This document shows positions 37,999 through 46,551 of a DNA stretch of 64,000 bases, piece by piece. Position numbers and translations under genes: made by a program. The DNA comes from Hyphomicrobiales bacterium (GTDB taxonomy: Bacteria; Pseudomonadota; Alphaproteobacteria; Rhizobiales; Rhizobiaceae). Numbering within the stretch: the stretch's first letter is position 1; the number at the start of each line of letters is the position of its first letter. The stretch spans positions 1-64,000 of the forward strand of contig UCHV01000013.1 of the NCBI GenBank assembly GCA_900472395.1, in the 5' to 3' direction. The notes under the pieces were generated by a model. It had not been told where the DNA came from. It worked only from the letters and a program-made list of their open reading frames with translations, and made no database searches.

Positions 37999-39150
37999 TC
38001 ATGTTCTTGCCGGTTTTGCGGAGAGAAGCTCGTGGCTGATATCGACATGATGACGAATGTATTCGGCGGCTCCAATCAATGGCGGTCTTGCCAATCTGGT
38101 TTGTGCTCTTTGGGCCATCTCAAATGCTTCCAAGGGGGCGTGGCCGACGTCGAGCAGCGCTGTCAAGAGCGCAGCCGGGTCGTTTGCTTTAACATATCGA
38201 ACTTCATCTTTGGCGAAATAGAGTTGGAGCCCACCTGTGTCACTGGCCACCGCGGGGACGCCCGAAAGCACGGCTTCTTGTATCGCCGTAATGCCGCTGG
38301 CATGAAGATTTTCCTTCAGCGGTATGCACACAACAGTCGCCCACGCAAATGCAGCTTTTAATTCCTCGTTCGTTTTTGCCGAAGAAAGCGCGATATTTTT
38401 GCTGTTTGCAACGTGCCGTTTCGACAAGGTACCAGACAAGATCTTCGCGGAGATTCCAGGCCTGTTGCTCACCGCCTCGATGAAGGTGAGCCAGTCTCGG
38501 TGGCGATCGTTGCCGAGCGACAGCACCCGGACTTCATCGTGTTCCCTCATATGCGGCGCAATGAACACCTCATGAGGAATTCCGAAAGGCACCAGCCGCA
38601 GGTCCGCTGACGGGAAAGCCCGGCGGGCGACTGCAAGATTGAGACTGGAGTGAAACGTCAACACGTCGATTCTCTTGATAAGCGCCGAGTAAAACATCCT
38701 TCGAGGGAAGGAAAGCTTATTCCATTTGTCGAACAGCCACACCGACTGCCCCAATATCTTCGCACTGCCGCCCATCAGTATCTTGACGGCTGCAACAGCA
38801 AAATACTGCGATTCCGTGTGCGTCCATATCACGTCGGCCTGCTTGAAGTGAGCGCGCTGGCGCCAAGCATGGACGAGATCGAAGCCGAGCACTCCCCTAA
38901 ACAGAAACCGACTGGCCCTCTGAAAAACCGTTTCTTTTATCGACTCTGAAAATTTGACACGACATCCCAATGCGTTGGCGCGGCCGTAGCTGTAGGGTGT
39001 TTCGTCGTTGAAACCCACCAGGCTTCCGTTACGCCAGGCCTCCCGCCACCGCACAGCATCCTTATTCTCCGCCAAGTGGACAAATATTTCGAGATCGTGT
39101 TTTGCTTCTGCGTTGCTGCTGTCGGAGTAGGAATAGACGTCGCGATCCAT
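37999..39150 (-). CDS. GT4-like glycosyltransferase
   Basis: 383 residues from the ATG at 39150. The N-terminal half is divergent, with FDLVHAWRQRAHFKQADVIWTHTES. The C-terminal half has the GT-B nucleotide-binding fold: LVPFGIPHEVFIAPH, VRVLSLGNDRHRDWLTFIEAV, TVVCIPLKENLHASGITAIQEAVLSGVPAVASDTGG. In the last block the first glutamate of E-x7-E is replaced by a N-x-HASG segment, while E of IQEAVL remains. It is probably a polysaccharide glycosyltransferase of the same locus, transcribed alone. Confidence 0.72.
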   Translation of the reverse strand: MDRDVYSYSDSSNAEAKHDLEIFVHLAENKDAVRWREAWRNGSLVGFNDETPYSYGRANALGCRVKFSESIKETVFQRASRFLFRGVLGFDLVHAWRQRAHFKQADVIWTHTESQYFAVAAVKILMGGSAKILGQSVWLFDKWNKLSFPRRMFYSALIKRIDVLTFHSSLNLAVARRAFPSADLRLVPFGIPHEVFIAPHMREHDEVRVLSLGNDRHRDWLTFIEAVSNRPGISAKILSGTLSKRHVANSKNIALSSAKTNEELKAAFAWATVVCIPLKENLHASGITAIQEAVLSGVPAVASDTGGLQLYFAKDEVRYVKANDPAALLTALLDVGHAPLEAFEMAQRAQTRLARPPLIGAAEYIRHHVDISHELLSAKPART

Positions 39151-39555
39151 GATGCACAGGTCCCGCAATATAATAATTCATTCCATGAGAGTTTTTAATG
39201 AATTATACGCATACATTCAAGACGCCTTGCGAAGTTTATCTTTCTTAGCAGACGTAGTCGGCACCTATGTTTCAATGTCATCTTCGATATGGAAAGCCGT
39301 CCGTCTCGCGTTCCAAGAAGAAGCAACGTTTTGCGAAGGCGCAAACGATCCGCGGAGGAGCGACTGACTCATCGGATGGCCTGCATCCAAGCGCACGCAC
39401 CCTCATGGTTTGAACGCCCACTCAGGTTCAATAGATGTTTCGACCTGACGTTCGGCATCGTCAGCTTTGCGCCAACCGATCAAGATCGCGAAAGCTTGCC
39501 GCCCATGGGCTGACATTGGAGCTACGACTAGCAAAACACCCAACCGACTTTAGGC
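39151..39555. other. Intergenic stretch, nothing recognised
   Basis: About 400 bases. The left 100 bases are AT-rich and probably hold the promoter of the GT4-like gene. No gene or repeat was identified in the rest. Confidence 0.35.
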
Positions 39556-39825
39556 TCAGCGGCAGCATGCCTTGCCCGTCAGCAACTCGGCATTGAGATG
39601 AACAAGCGACCCGTCCATCTCCGAAGCCTCGATCGCGGCGGAATAGTCGCCCCCGAGCGCGCTCGTCAGTCTGACGCGCCGGTCGCGCCTTGTCAGCCGC
39701 AAGTAATCCTCATAGGCGATCAGCACCGTGCGCGGCCGGCCGTTCTTGGTGGTGATCACCGGATCGCGGACGGAGGCATCCTGGTATGCGCCAAATTCTT
39801 GGAGACTCTTCGATCGCTCGTTCTT
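39556..39825 (-). pseudogene. Phd/YefM-type antitoxin, N-terminus lost
   Basis: The minus strand encodes KSLQEFGAYQDASVRDPVITTKNGRPRTVLIAYEDYLRLTRRDRRV and a tail ending SLVHLNAELLTG, the usual layout of a Phd/YefM-family antitoxin. The family's first residues, with a start codon, are missing: the frame upstream is unrelated text. No toxin gene follows. It is a remnant of a toxin-antitoxin module. Confidence 0.65.
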
Positions 39826-39865
39826 GCCTGCACGTATAGCGAACAGCGCGGTGAGGGAAAGAGAA

Positions 39866-40111
39866 TGCGTATTTTCGTTGATGTCGATGAACCCGCTGAG
39901 CTGTTCTAGGAATTGATCGAGCTCGCGCTCCGCGGTGATGACGTGCTGATCTACCGTGCGGGAAAACCGGCTGCAGAGCTGACCGCGATCCAAAACCTAA
40001 AGGAACTATGGATGACGTCTGGGCGCTCGCGGAGGAAGGAGGCGCCGGCGTTCCGCCCGGCGCAAGCTCAAACCCTGAAGATTTCTACGGCGAACATGGA
40101 CTGCCTAAATG
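39866..40111 (+). pseudogene. Second antitoxin remnant with stop and frameshift
   Basis: From the ATG at 39866 the text reads MRIFVDVDEPAELF, an in-frame TAG, ELIELALRGDDVLIYRAGKPAAELTAI, and after a one-base shift near 40010 DDVWALAEEGGAGVPPGASS and DFYGEHGLPK, ending at the TGA at 40109-40111. This is the full layout of an antitoxin of the Phd/prevent-host-death group, broken twice. It overlaps the start of the integrase remnant. Confidence 0.7.
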
Positions 40112-41188
40112 AGTGCCGTCGATCGCCGCGCCCAGGAACTTGATACGATCGCTTCCGTCCTGCCGATGGAGCGCCGCGATGAGCTTGCAGAGCTCTTGAC
40201 CGATCAGGATGTCGAAACGCTGCGCCATCTGGTCAACGAAGGCATGGGTGCAAACACGCTTCGCCCCCTCACGGCCGATCTCGCTTATCTGAACGCCTGG
40301 TCGCTGGCGGCCACCGGAAACCCACTTCCGTGGCCAGCACCTGAAGCGCTGCTGCTGAAGTTTGGCGCGCATCATCCGTGGGATCCGGCAAAACGTGAAA
40401 ATGATCCGAAGCATGGGATGCTGGCAGAGTTTGGCGAGACCTGCGCGGTCAGCTGTTTCTGAAGGTGACCGGCCCGCATGCGCCTGACGCGGTGCGCCGG
40501 CGGCTGGCCACATGGTCGACCCAAACGAATTAGCGCGGGCTGACCAGCGCGTTTGCCTCCCCCGCCCTCTAGTCGGCCGTCCGCCTTACCGTCCGGGCCA
40601 CGCCGCCGCCCAGAAAACGCATGAGCGCCAAGGCTGTCACCGGTGATGTGCTGGCCAAAATGCTGGCCACCTATGCGAACGACAGTCTGCGCGATGTTCG
40701 TGACCGGGCGATCCTGATGGTCGCTTTCGCGTCAAGCGGGCGCGACGCAGCGAAATCGCCGGATTTGGTAGAGAGCAGCTGACAGTCGAGGCGCCGATTG
40801 TTGAGGTCGGCACTCCCCTCCCCTCGCTCGCCGTTCATCTCGGCCGCACCAAAACGTCCGGTGCCGATCATGATGATGTCGCCTATTTCACCGATCGGCC
40901 CGTTGAAGCGCTGAATGCCTGGATAAGATGGCGAAGACCGACAAGGGTTCATTGTTTCGAAAGATCGACCGTTGGGGGAATGTGTCGAAGCGGGCGGCGC
41001 TGGCCGGTCTGGAGCCGGGGGAGTTTGCGGCACATAGGCTCCGGTCAGGATACCTAACCGAGGCCATAAATCGCGGCATCCCGCTCCCCGAGGCGATGGA
41101 GCAGTCTCGTCATCGATCAGTGCAGCAGGCGTCGAGCTATTACAACAATGCAAAGCGGCGAAGTAGCCGGGCAACTCGACTACTGTAA
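40109..41188 (+). pseudogene. Tyrosine recombinase/integrase, fragmented
   Basis: The N-terminal core-binding domain is intact (MSAVDRRAQELDTIASVLP, GANTLRPLTADLAYLNAW) but leaves frame near 40450. The catalytic domain continues in other frames: SLRDVRDRAILMVAFASSG near 40690, LAVHLGRTKTSG near 40830, and from 40928 KGSLFRKIDRWGNVSKRA, HRLRSGYLTEA, MEQSRHRSVQQASSYYN with the conserved R and terminal Y positions. The segment between NVSKRA and LAGLEPGEF is shortened. It is a dead rhizobial integrase. Confidence 0.85.
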
Positions 41189-41265
41189 GTACGCTGGCAG
41201 GCGCACAAGCCGTCACGGCGCCTCAGCGTATGCCGCCAAAATCCCAAGCAAGCGTCTCGACCAGG

Positions 41266-41913
41266 TCACTCAGCCGCATTATTGCTGCCCCTGTGCGCAG
41301 CGATAAACATGGCGACGGCTGACCGACAGTAGGATGCGATCTCGTTGTCGTCGTCTGCTATCGCCTCCTCGAAGCGAGCAATAATCAGGAGATCAGAGCC
41401 CTTGAAAAGTGCTGCAAACAAGCGGGCGGACCGGAGCGGATCGGGCACATTCAGAAGTGCCTTTGCATGTAACCGACGCAACAGGCTCTCGATTTGCTTA
41501 ATGATGTGGGCGGGGCCTGCTTCGTAATGGACCTTGCTCAACGACTTCTGGTTTGGCGTGTCGGCCGTGACCATGACTTCGACATTACGGACCTCTGGGC
41601 GCAAAAGCGTCCGAAGCAGTGACGATCCCGCTGCCATGAGTTGATCCTCGGCTGAACCATTGATGCCCTCAAAAAGCTTCTGCGGCACCAACTGCTGACA
41701 GCGGGCCTCGAAGGCTGCGCCAAACAGCGCCTCCTTGTTCTCGAAGTGTTTGTATATGCTGAGTTTGGATATCTTCGCGCGCTGGGCGACTTTATCCAAC
41801 GTCGCTGCATGAAACCCAAGTTCCTCAAACAGTTCGCACGCCGCGTCGACAACCGTTTGTCTAAGTGCTTCGTTGGCCGGCCGACCGCGTCGATTTTGAA
41901 CGTCTCTACTCAT
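41266..41913 (-). CDS. TetR/AcrR-family transcriptional regulator
   Basis: 215 residues from the ATG at 41913. The N-terminal DNA-binding domain is clear: RRGRPANEALRQTVVDAACELFEELGFHAATLDKVAQRAKISKLSIYKHFENKEALFGAAF. The helical C-terminal ligand domain (about 75-205) follows. It is divergent from the flavoprotein gene, and the short region between them carries GATAC/GTATC repeats over a promoter (41928-41969), so it probably represses that gene and itself. The inducer is unknown. Confidence 0.85.
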   Translation of the reverse strand: MSRDVQNRRGRPANEALRQTVVDAACELFEELGFHAATLDKVAQRAKISKLSIYKHFENKEALFGAAFEARCQQLVPQKLFEGINGSAEDQLMAAGSSLLRTLLRPEVRNVEVMVTADTPNQKSLSKVHYEAGPAHIIKQIESLLRRLHAKALLNVPDPLRSARLFAALFKGSDLLIIARFEEAIADDDNEIASYCRSAVAMFIAAHRGSNNAAE

Positions 41914-41927
41914 AGCTATTGCGATCC

Positions 41928-41956
41928 TTGACAGTATCGTTATTCGCAATTATGAT
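41928..41956 (+). promoter_or_regulatory. Sigma-70-type promoter of the flavoprotein gene
   Basis: TTGACA at 41928-41933 and TATGAT at 41951-41956 are separated by exactly 17 bases. Transcription would begin about 50 bases before the gene start at 42015. Confidence 0.7.
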
Positions 41957-41969
41957 ACCCTTTAGTATC
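41934..41969. promoter_or_regulatory. Candidate TetR operator with repeated GTATC/GATAC half-sites
   Basis: Half-sites GTATC (41934-41938), GATAC (41954-41958) and GTATC (41965-41969) alternate in orientation. The last two form the inverted repeat GATACCCTTTAGTATC across the -10 element and start site. The position suits repression by the adjacent TetR protein; binding itself is inferred. Confidence 0.55.
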
Positions 41970-42014
41970 GTAAATATGCAAGTCATATCGCGCCGATCTA
42001 AGCACGAGGGTGCC

Positions 42015-43025
42015 ATGCAACGACGAACACTGCTGAAGATGGCCGCGGTTTCCGCAGTTGGCGTCACTTCTACTTGGGCCAACGCAAAATCCAATCCAGC
42101 CCCCTCCATCCGCAACACGGAGCACATCAAAATGAATCAGGTCATCATCATCGGCGGTAGCTTCGCTGGCCTCGCTGCCGCCCTGCAGCTTGGCCGTGCG
42201 CGCCGTGACGTCATCGTTCTCGACACTGGCCTTCAACGCAACCGCTTTGCTGGCCGCTCGCACGGTGTCCTCGGTCACGACGACAAACCACCATCCGCGA
42301 TCTTGGCCGAGGCGCGGCAGCAACTCGCGCGCTATCCCGCGATCAAATTTGTCAATGCCCGAGCCGACAGCATCTCCGGCAACATCGACAACTTCTCCGT
42401 AGTCACTGACGACGGTGAAACCCTCAGTGCGCGCCGCCTAATCCTAAGCTATGGCGTTGTAGACCAAATGCCCGATGTTAAGGGTTTTGCCGAGAGTTGG
42501 GGCACATCCGTCATACCATGCCCGTATTGCGACGGCTTCGAAGTTGCTGACCAGCATTGGGGCCTCGTGTGGTCCGGCCCGCAGTCGATGAATCAGGTCA
42601 GGCTGTTTCACGACTGGACCGCCAGGTTAACCGTATTCGGCAATGGCCACGATATCACTCCCGAAATAAGGACCGATCTAGCGGGCCGGCAAGTACCTCT
42701 CGTTGACGGCCGGATCACCGAAATCGCACGTCAGGGCAGCCATGGGCCAACCATCAAGTTGGATACCGGCCCTGATGTCGCTGTTGACATTTTGTTCGCG
42801 CATCCGCGCAATAAGCCGTCGGCCAGCCTCCATGACCCACTAGGCCTCGCCACGGTCACTACGCCAACCGGCATCGTCCTCAAGACCGACGAGCGCCGTG
42901 AAACCAGCATGCCAGGCATCTACGCCGCCGGTGACCTTGCTAATCCTGGCATCCCATCTGTCACCACTGCAACGTGGCAGGGCGCGACGGCGGGCATCTC
43001 CGCTCAGCAATCGATGCTGGTTTGA
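42015..43025 (+). CDS. Thioredoxin-reductase-like FAD/NAD(P) oxidoreductase, possible Tat signal
   Basis: 336 residues from the ATG at 42015. The core shows the FAD-binding GGSFAGLAAALQLGRARRDV motif, a redox-active CPYC pair near residue 169 (IPCPYCDGFEV), and the C-terminal GIYAAGDLANPGIPSVTTATWQG FAD-contact segment, as in thioredoxin-reductase-like proteins. The first 25 residues (QRRTLLKMAAVSAVGV) look like a twin-arginine signal. A second start at 42132 (ggag nine bases upstream) would give the cytosolic form MNQVIIIGGSFAG. Expression is probably controlled by the divergent TetR protein. Confidence 0.8.
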   Translation: MQRRTLLKMAAVSAVGVTSTWANAKSNPAPSIRNTEHIKMNQVIIIGGSFAGLAAALQLGRARRDVIVLDTGLQRNRFAGRSHGVLGHDDKPPSAILAEARQQLARYPAIKFVNARADSISGNIDNFSVVTDDGETLSARRLILSYGVVDQMPDVKGFAESWGTSVIPCPYCDGFEVADQHWGLVWSGPQSMNQVRLFHDWTARLTVFGNGHDITPEIRTDLAGRQVPLVDGRITEIARQGSHGPTIKLDTGPDVAVDILFAHPRNKPSASLHDPLGLATVTTPTGIVLKTDERRETSMPGIYAAGDLANPGIPSVTTATWQGATAGISAQQSMLV

Positions 43026-43140
43026 GAGCACAGATTCCGTTTCAGAGGCGATCCACTACCTGCGCAACCGTTTCGAAGCCGAATAGCCAATGTCAGGTTC
43101 CCGCGTCCACCTCCCGGCGTCGGCGCGCCGTTCGTAGAGC

Positions 43141-43566
43141 TTAGTCCGGTATAGGGGGCAGATGAGGGTTCCAGACCACATCCCATAAATGCCCGTCGGG
43201 ATCGCGGAAGTAGCCAGCGTAGCCGCCGTAAAAGGTGGACACGGGGGACTTCACGATCTCGGCTCCGGCCCGCTCTGCGGCGTCCATCACCTCATCGACC
43301 TCCCCTATCGTCGAGACATTGTGGCCAATCGTGAAGGAAGTGGAGCCAGGCGGCTGTAACGGCAGCCCGGTGTCATGTGCAACGTCGCTCAGCGACCAAA
43401 GAGCCAGCTTCAAACCTCCAGCTAGATCGAAGAACGCGACCGCGCCATGCTCGAACTCTCGTCCTATAATCCCTTCAGTCGGTAGCCCAAGACCATCGCG
43501 GTAGAATGAAACTGATTTTTCCAGATCAGAAACGCCCAGCGTCAACACTGATACTCTAGCTTTCAT
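43141..43566 (-). CDS. VOC-family (glyoxalase/dioxygenase-fold) protein
   Basis: 141 residues from the ATG at 43566, with aggag seven bases upstream. The vicinal-oxygen-chelate fold is recognisable: VLTLGVSDLEKSVSFYRDGLGLP, GAVAFFDLAGGLKLALW, and the terminal YGGYAGYFRDPDGHLWDVVWNP. Members include glyoxalases, dioxygenases and resistance proteins; nothing in the sequence fixes the substrate. It is a single gene between the flavoprotein and the GyrI-like gene. Confidence 0.8.
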   Translation of the reverse strand: MKARVSVLTLGVSDLEKSVSFYRDGLGLPTEGIIGREFEHGAVAFFDLAGGLKLALWSLSDVAHDTGLPLQPPGSTSFTIGHNVSTIGEVDEVMDAAERAGAEIVKSPVSTFYGGYAGYFRDPDGHLWDVVWNPHLPPIPD

Positions 43567-43880
43567 GCCCATACTCCTACACTCGGCATGTGCACCATGC
43601 TCATGCCGTCGTAGTCTTGGGCCGCTAGATAGGAGCGGAAGGACCCACATTGTGGGGGCCGGGCCAACCTTCCCGAGCCTAACCTGTTTCAGACAGGACA
43701 AAGCTAACTTTCTGTGGCTCCATCGTCAAGCACGGCCGCCTCTGGGCGGTTCAGCAATATGGCCATAAACCACCCTCAGCCGCCCCCGAGGAGGCGGAGG
43801 TGGGTTGCCTACAAATATAAGGCAGGCCTGTCGGAGCCATCATGTTCCGAACGTCTTGAAGAGGAGAACAGGAGAGGCTT

Positions 43881-44426
43881 ATGCTAACGATGCCGGAAAT
43901 GGTGGAACGTGAGCCACAGCGATATGTCGCTGTTCGGCTGCCCGTTGTGATCCCGTTCGCCGCGGAGGTCGATCCAGCTTTCGATGAGCTGTTTAATGCG
44001 TTCGCGAGAGCAAGCGTTGCTCCAGATGGTGTCGAGTTCGTCAAGTTCAACCTCATCGATATGCCGCGCCTCGAGATCGAGACGGGCATGACTACGGATG
44101 AGTCTATTCCTCTGTCGGGCCGCCTGGTCGAAGGCGTACTGCCCGGAGGACGATATGTCCGAATGGCATACACAGGCCCATACGAGGGACTTTACGATGC
44201 CACCGCCATGCTTATCGGATGGGCGAAAGAGAAGGCCCTGATATGGGATTCATCTAGTACGGCGGCCGGAGAGCTATTCGCGTGCCGGCTCGAAGTCCAC
44301 GACAACAATCCCTCTATCGAACCTGATCCAAGCAAGCTGGTAACGACACTGCTGTTCAAGCTGGCAGACGTACAAAGCTCTACTTTGGAAGCGACCGTCA
44401 ATGCCGACGGACGGTCAAACAGCTGA
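43881..44426 (+). CDS. GyrI-like effector-binding-domain protein
   Basis: 181 residues corresponding to a stand-alone GyrI/AraC-type effector-binding domain: REPQRYVAVRLPVVIPFAAEV at the N-terminus and LPGGRYVRMAYTGPYEGLYDATAMLIGWAKEK in the middle, both typical of this fold. There is no DNA-binding domain. Such proteins bind small hydrophobic molecules, and some protect against toxins. A ribosome-binding site (aggagag) lies upstream of the ATG. Confidence 0.7.
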   Translation: MLTMPEMVEREPQRYVAVRLPVVIPFAAEVDPAFDELFNAFARASVAPDGVEFVKFNLIDMPRLEIETGMTTDESIPLSGRLVEGVLPGGRYVRMAYTGPYEGLYDATAMLIGWAKEKALIWDSSSTAAGELFACRLEVHDNNPSIEPDPSKLVTTLLFKLADVQSSTLEATVNADGRSNS

Positions 44427-44520
44427 TGAACGGCTGCATGAGCGCGTGCCGCCCGAAGGCGGCTGGTGATGGGGGAGAGCGTGCCACCTGTGGATTCGGA
44501 CGCCGAAAAACGCTCCGGAT

Positions 44521-44874
44521 CTACCGCTCGAGAAACCCTATGACCTCCTGCACCCTGCCAGCATCGTCGAGCCGCGCGACGTCCATTCCGCGGGCGACGG
44601 TCACATCCTCTGGTGATACGAGGCTCCAGGAAAAGCGGACGAACGGTCCGTGACCGTCGGGCCTGCCGGAAAGCTCGAAACGGTGGCCGGGGAACTGGAT
44701 GCGCGCGGCACCGATCATAACCGAAACTCCATCGGGCCCCTTCCCCTGCATCAGCGGATCGGCATAACTGGCTCCTGTCGCCCAGCTTTCCGAAAGCATC
44801 CGTGTGCGGATCGAGTCGTCAGCTTCGTTCCAGACGGCGATATAGGCGTTTGCGATCGAGAAATGGTCGGTCAT
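44521..44874 (-). CDS. NTF2-like/SnoaL-type protein
   Basis: 117 residues from the ATG at 44874 (ggag eight bases upstream). The sequence MTDHFSIANAYIAVWNEAD, SYADPLMQGKGPDGVSVMIGA, PDGHGPFVRFSWSLV and the C-terminal DDAGRVQEVIGFLE is the cone-shaped alpha+beta fold of NTF2-like proteins, used in isomerases, hydrolases and small-ligand binding. It is divergent from the Xre-type regulator with a perfect palindrome between, so it is probably that regulator's target. Confidence 0.78.
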   Translation of the reverse strand: MTDHFSIANAYIAVWNEADDSIRTRMLSESWATGASYADPLMQGKGPDGVSVMIGAARIQFPGHRFELSGRPDGHGPFVRFSWSLVSPEDVTVARGMDVARLDDAGRVQEVIGFLER

Positions 44875-44933
44875 AGTCGTGCTCCTGTCGTCGGTTACGG
44901 TCTCAAGGCTGGCGCGACTACAGCCAAGAAACA

Positions 44934-44950
44934 ATTACCTCCGAGGTAAT
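44934..44950. promoter_or_regulatory. Perfect palindrome between divergent genes, candidate operator
   Basis: ATTACCTCCGAGGTAAT has two perfect 8-base arms around one central base. It lies in the 110-bp region between the NTF2-like gene and the Xre-type regulator. Symmetry, length and position are those of an operator bound by a dimeric helix-turn-helix regulator. Confidence 0.65.
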
Positions 44951-44983
44951 CGCGTTCCGTTCCTCCTCTGCTAAATTTCCCGT

Positions 44984-45817
44984 ATGACCGAAGCAATCAC
45001 CATGACCACCCCACCCGCTCTTCAGGCCACCGTCGGCTCAGTGCTGCGGGAATGGCGGGCGAAGCGCCGCATGAGCCAGCTCGAACTCGCGCTTGACGCG
45101 GAGATTTCCGCGCGGCATCTGAGCTTCGTGGAAAGCGGGCGCTCCTCGCCGAGCCGCGATCTGCTTCTGATACTGGCGGAGCGGCTTGCCATGCCATTTC
45201 GTGCCCGCAACCGACTGATGCTCTCAGCCGGTTATGCGCCGGCTTACGCAGAGACCTCATTCGATGCGCCTGAAATGTCGGGGATACGAGAAACGGTAGC
45301 GTCGATTCTTGATGGCCACGACCCTTTCCCCGCGGTTGCCATCGATAGCCGGTGGACGCTGGTGCAGGCGAACAGGGCCGCAAGCGCTCTGTTCGAGGGC
45401 ATTGAAACGGTGATGCTGAAACCGCCGCTCAACGTGCTGCGGCTGAGCCTCCATCCGCAGGGGCTTTCGCGCCACATCGTCAACCTGGCGGAGTGGCGCC
45501 AGCATGTGCTGGAACGGCTGCAGGTCCAGATCGAGGGATCTGGTGATCCCTTCCTGTCCGACCTCTTCAGAGAACTCTCTGCCTATCCGGCCTCGGGTGC
45601 CCCGAAAGCGCAGTCCCGCCACTCGCTTCTCGCCGTGCCGCTGGAACTGCGTATGCCTGGAATCGAGCAGGTACTGCGGTTCATCTCGGCAACGACCGTA
45701 TTTAGCACCGCCACAAGCGTCACCCTCTCTGAACTGGCGCTCGAATCTTTCTACCCCGCCGATCCCGAGACGCGGTCGGCGCTGATGCAACTTGAGACTT
45801 CATGGAGCAACCGATGA
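44984..45817 (+). CDS. Xre-type regulator with MmyB-like ligand-binding domain
   Basis: 277 residues. An N-terminal helix-turn-helix (LREWRAKRRMSQLELALDAEISARHLSFVESGRSSPSRDLLLILAERL) is followed by the MmyB-like/PAS-type ligand domain (AVAIDSRWTLVQANRAASALFEGIE, LSLHPQGLSRHIVNLAEWRQHVLERL). Family members control detoxification or catabolic genes next to them, in this case the NTF2-like and monooxygenase genes. A second in-frame ATG seven codons later is possible. Its stop overlaps the next start (ATGA). Confidence 0.85.
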   Translation: MTEAITMTTPPALQATVGSVLREWRAKRRMSQLELALDAEISARHLSFVESGRSSPSRDLLLILAERLAMPFRARNRLMLSAGYAPAYAETSFDAPEMSGIRETVASILDGHDPFPAVAIDSRWTLVQANRAASALFEGIETVMLKPPLNVLRLSLHPQGLSRHIVNLAEWRQHVLERLQVQIEGSGDPFLSDLFRELSAYPASGAPKAQSRHSLLAVPLELRMPGIEQVLRFISATTVFSTATSVTLSELALESFYPADPETRSALMQLETSWSNR

Positions 45818-46134
45818 GCATCACCTATCTTATCGAATTCGCTGTGAAGCCTGAGGAGCGGGTGCGCTTCCTCGATCTGTTGAACGGCGTCCTGGACGCC
45901 ATGACCCACGAGGAGATGTTTGTCGACGCGGCGCTGCTTGTGGATCCGGCAGACGAGAACCGCTTCATGCTGCACGAAAGCTGGCAAAGCCACGAGGACG
46001 TTCTGAAGGTGCAGCTCGCCCGGCCCTATCGCGCGGCGTGGCACGAAGCGCTGCAAGACCTGCTGGCCAGCGAGCGAAATATCTCCATGTGGGAGAACAT
46101 GCGCGGCGATCGCGCAAAGGGCCGACAAGCATAG
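45814..46134 (+). CDS. Antibiotic-biosynthesis-monooxygenase-fold protein
   Basis: 106 residues, overlapping the stop of the regulator gene (ATGA) and therefore co-translated. The ABM ferredoxin-like fold is visible: YLIEFAVKPEERVRFLDLLNGVLDAM, DAALLVDPADENRFMLHESWQSHEDV, and HEALQDLLASE. Such proteins act as cofactor-free monooxygenases or small-molecule-binding proteins, often on quinones or reactive aldehydes. No substrate can be assigned. Confidence 0.78.
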   Translation: MSITYLIEFAVKPEERVRFLDLLNGVLDAMTHEEMFVDAALLVDPADENRFMLHESWQSHEDVLKVQLARPYRAAWHEALQDLLASERNISMWENMRGDRAKGRQA

Positions 46135-46245
46135 AAGCTTATCTTGTTTCCCAGCTGAGCGTCCTCGCCAAGAAGAGCACCAAGCCAGCAACAGAAAATA
46201 GCATTGGAGCGGAAAGTGCGCAGAAATCTTTAGCCACTAAGCAAA

Positions 46246-46441
46246 GGGGTCAGAACAAGATCGGCGCGAAATCAGACGCTAGCCGAGATTGCCCATGTTT
46301 TCCGCAGTCTTGCCGCCTGCACCAACCATGAGGTTCCAGTTGGAAAATACATCAGCAACGTTCATTTCTGGAAGGAATATAGATCTTGATCATCGTTTTC
46401 TCACCTAAACGTAAGATCCGCGCTAATCATGTTCTGACCCC
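46246..46441. mobile_element. Candidate 196-bp miniature inverted-repeat element
   Basis: The sequence begins GGGGTCAGAACAAGATCGGC and ends with the inverse GGGGTCAGAACATGATTAGC read on the other strand; about 22 of the first 26 positions match between the two ends. The interior codes for nothing recognisable. Short length, terminal inverted repeats and lack of a gene fit a MITE or the ends of a deleted insertion sequence. No clear target duplication is seen. Confidence 0.5.
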
Positions 46442-46551
46442 AACTATTATGTTCAATTCTGGGAGGCCAGCTTTGGACACCGATGGGTTCTGAAAACTGC
46501 ATGGACGCTGCGCAATGTCGCGAACGTGCTTTCGCTACCAAGGATAGCTGT

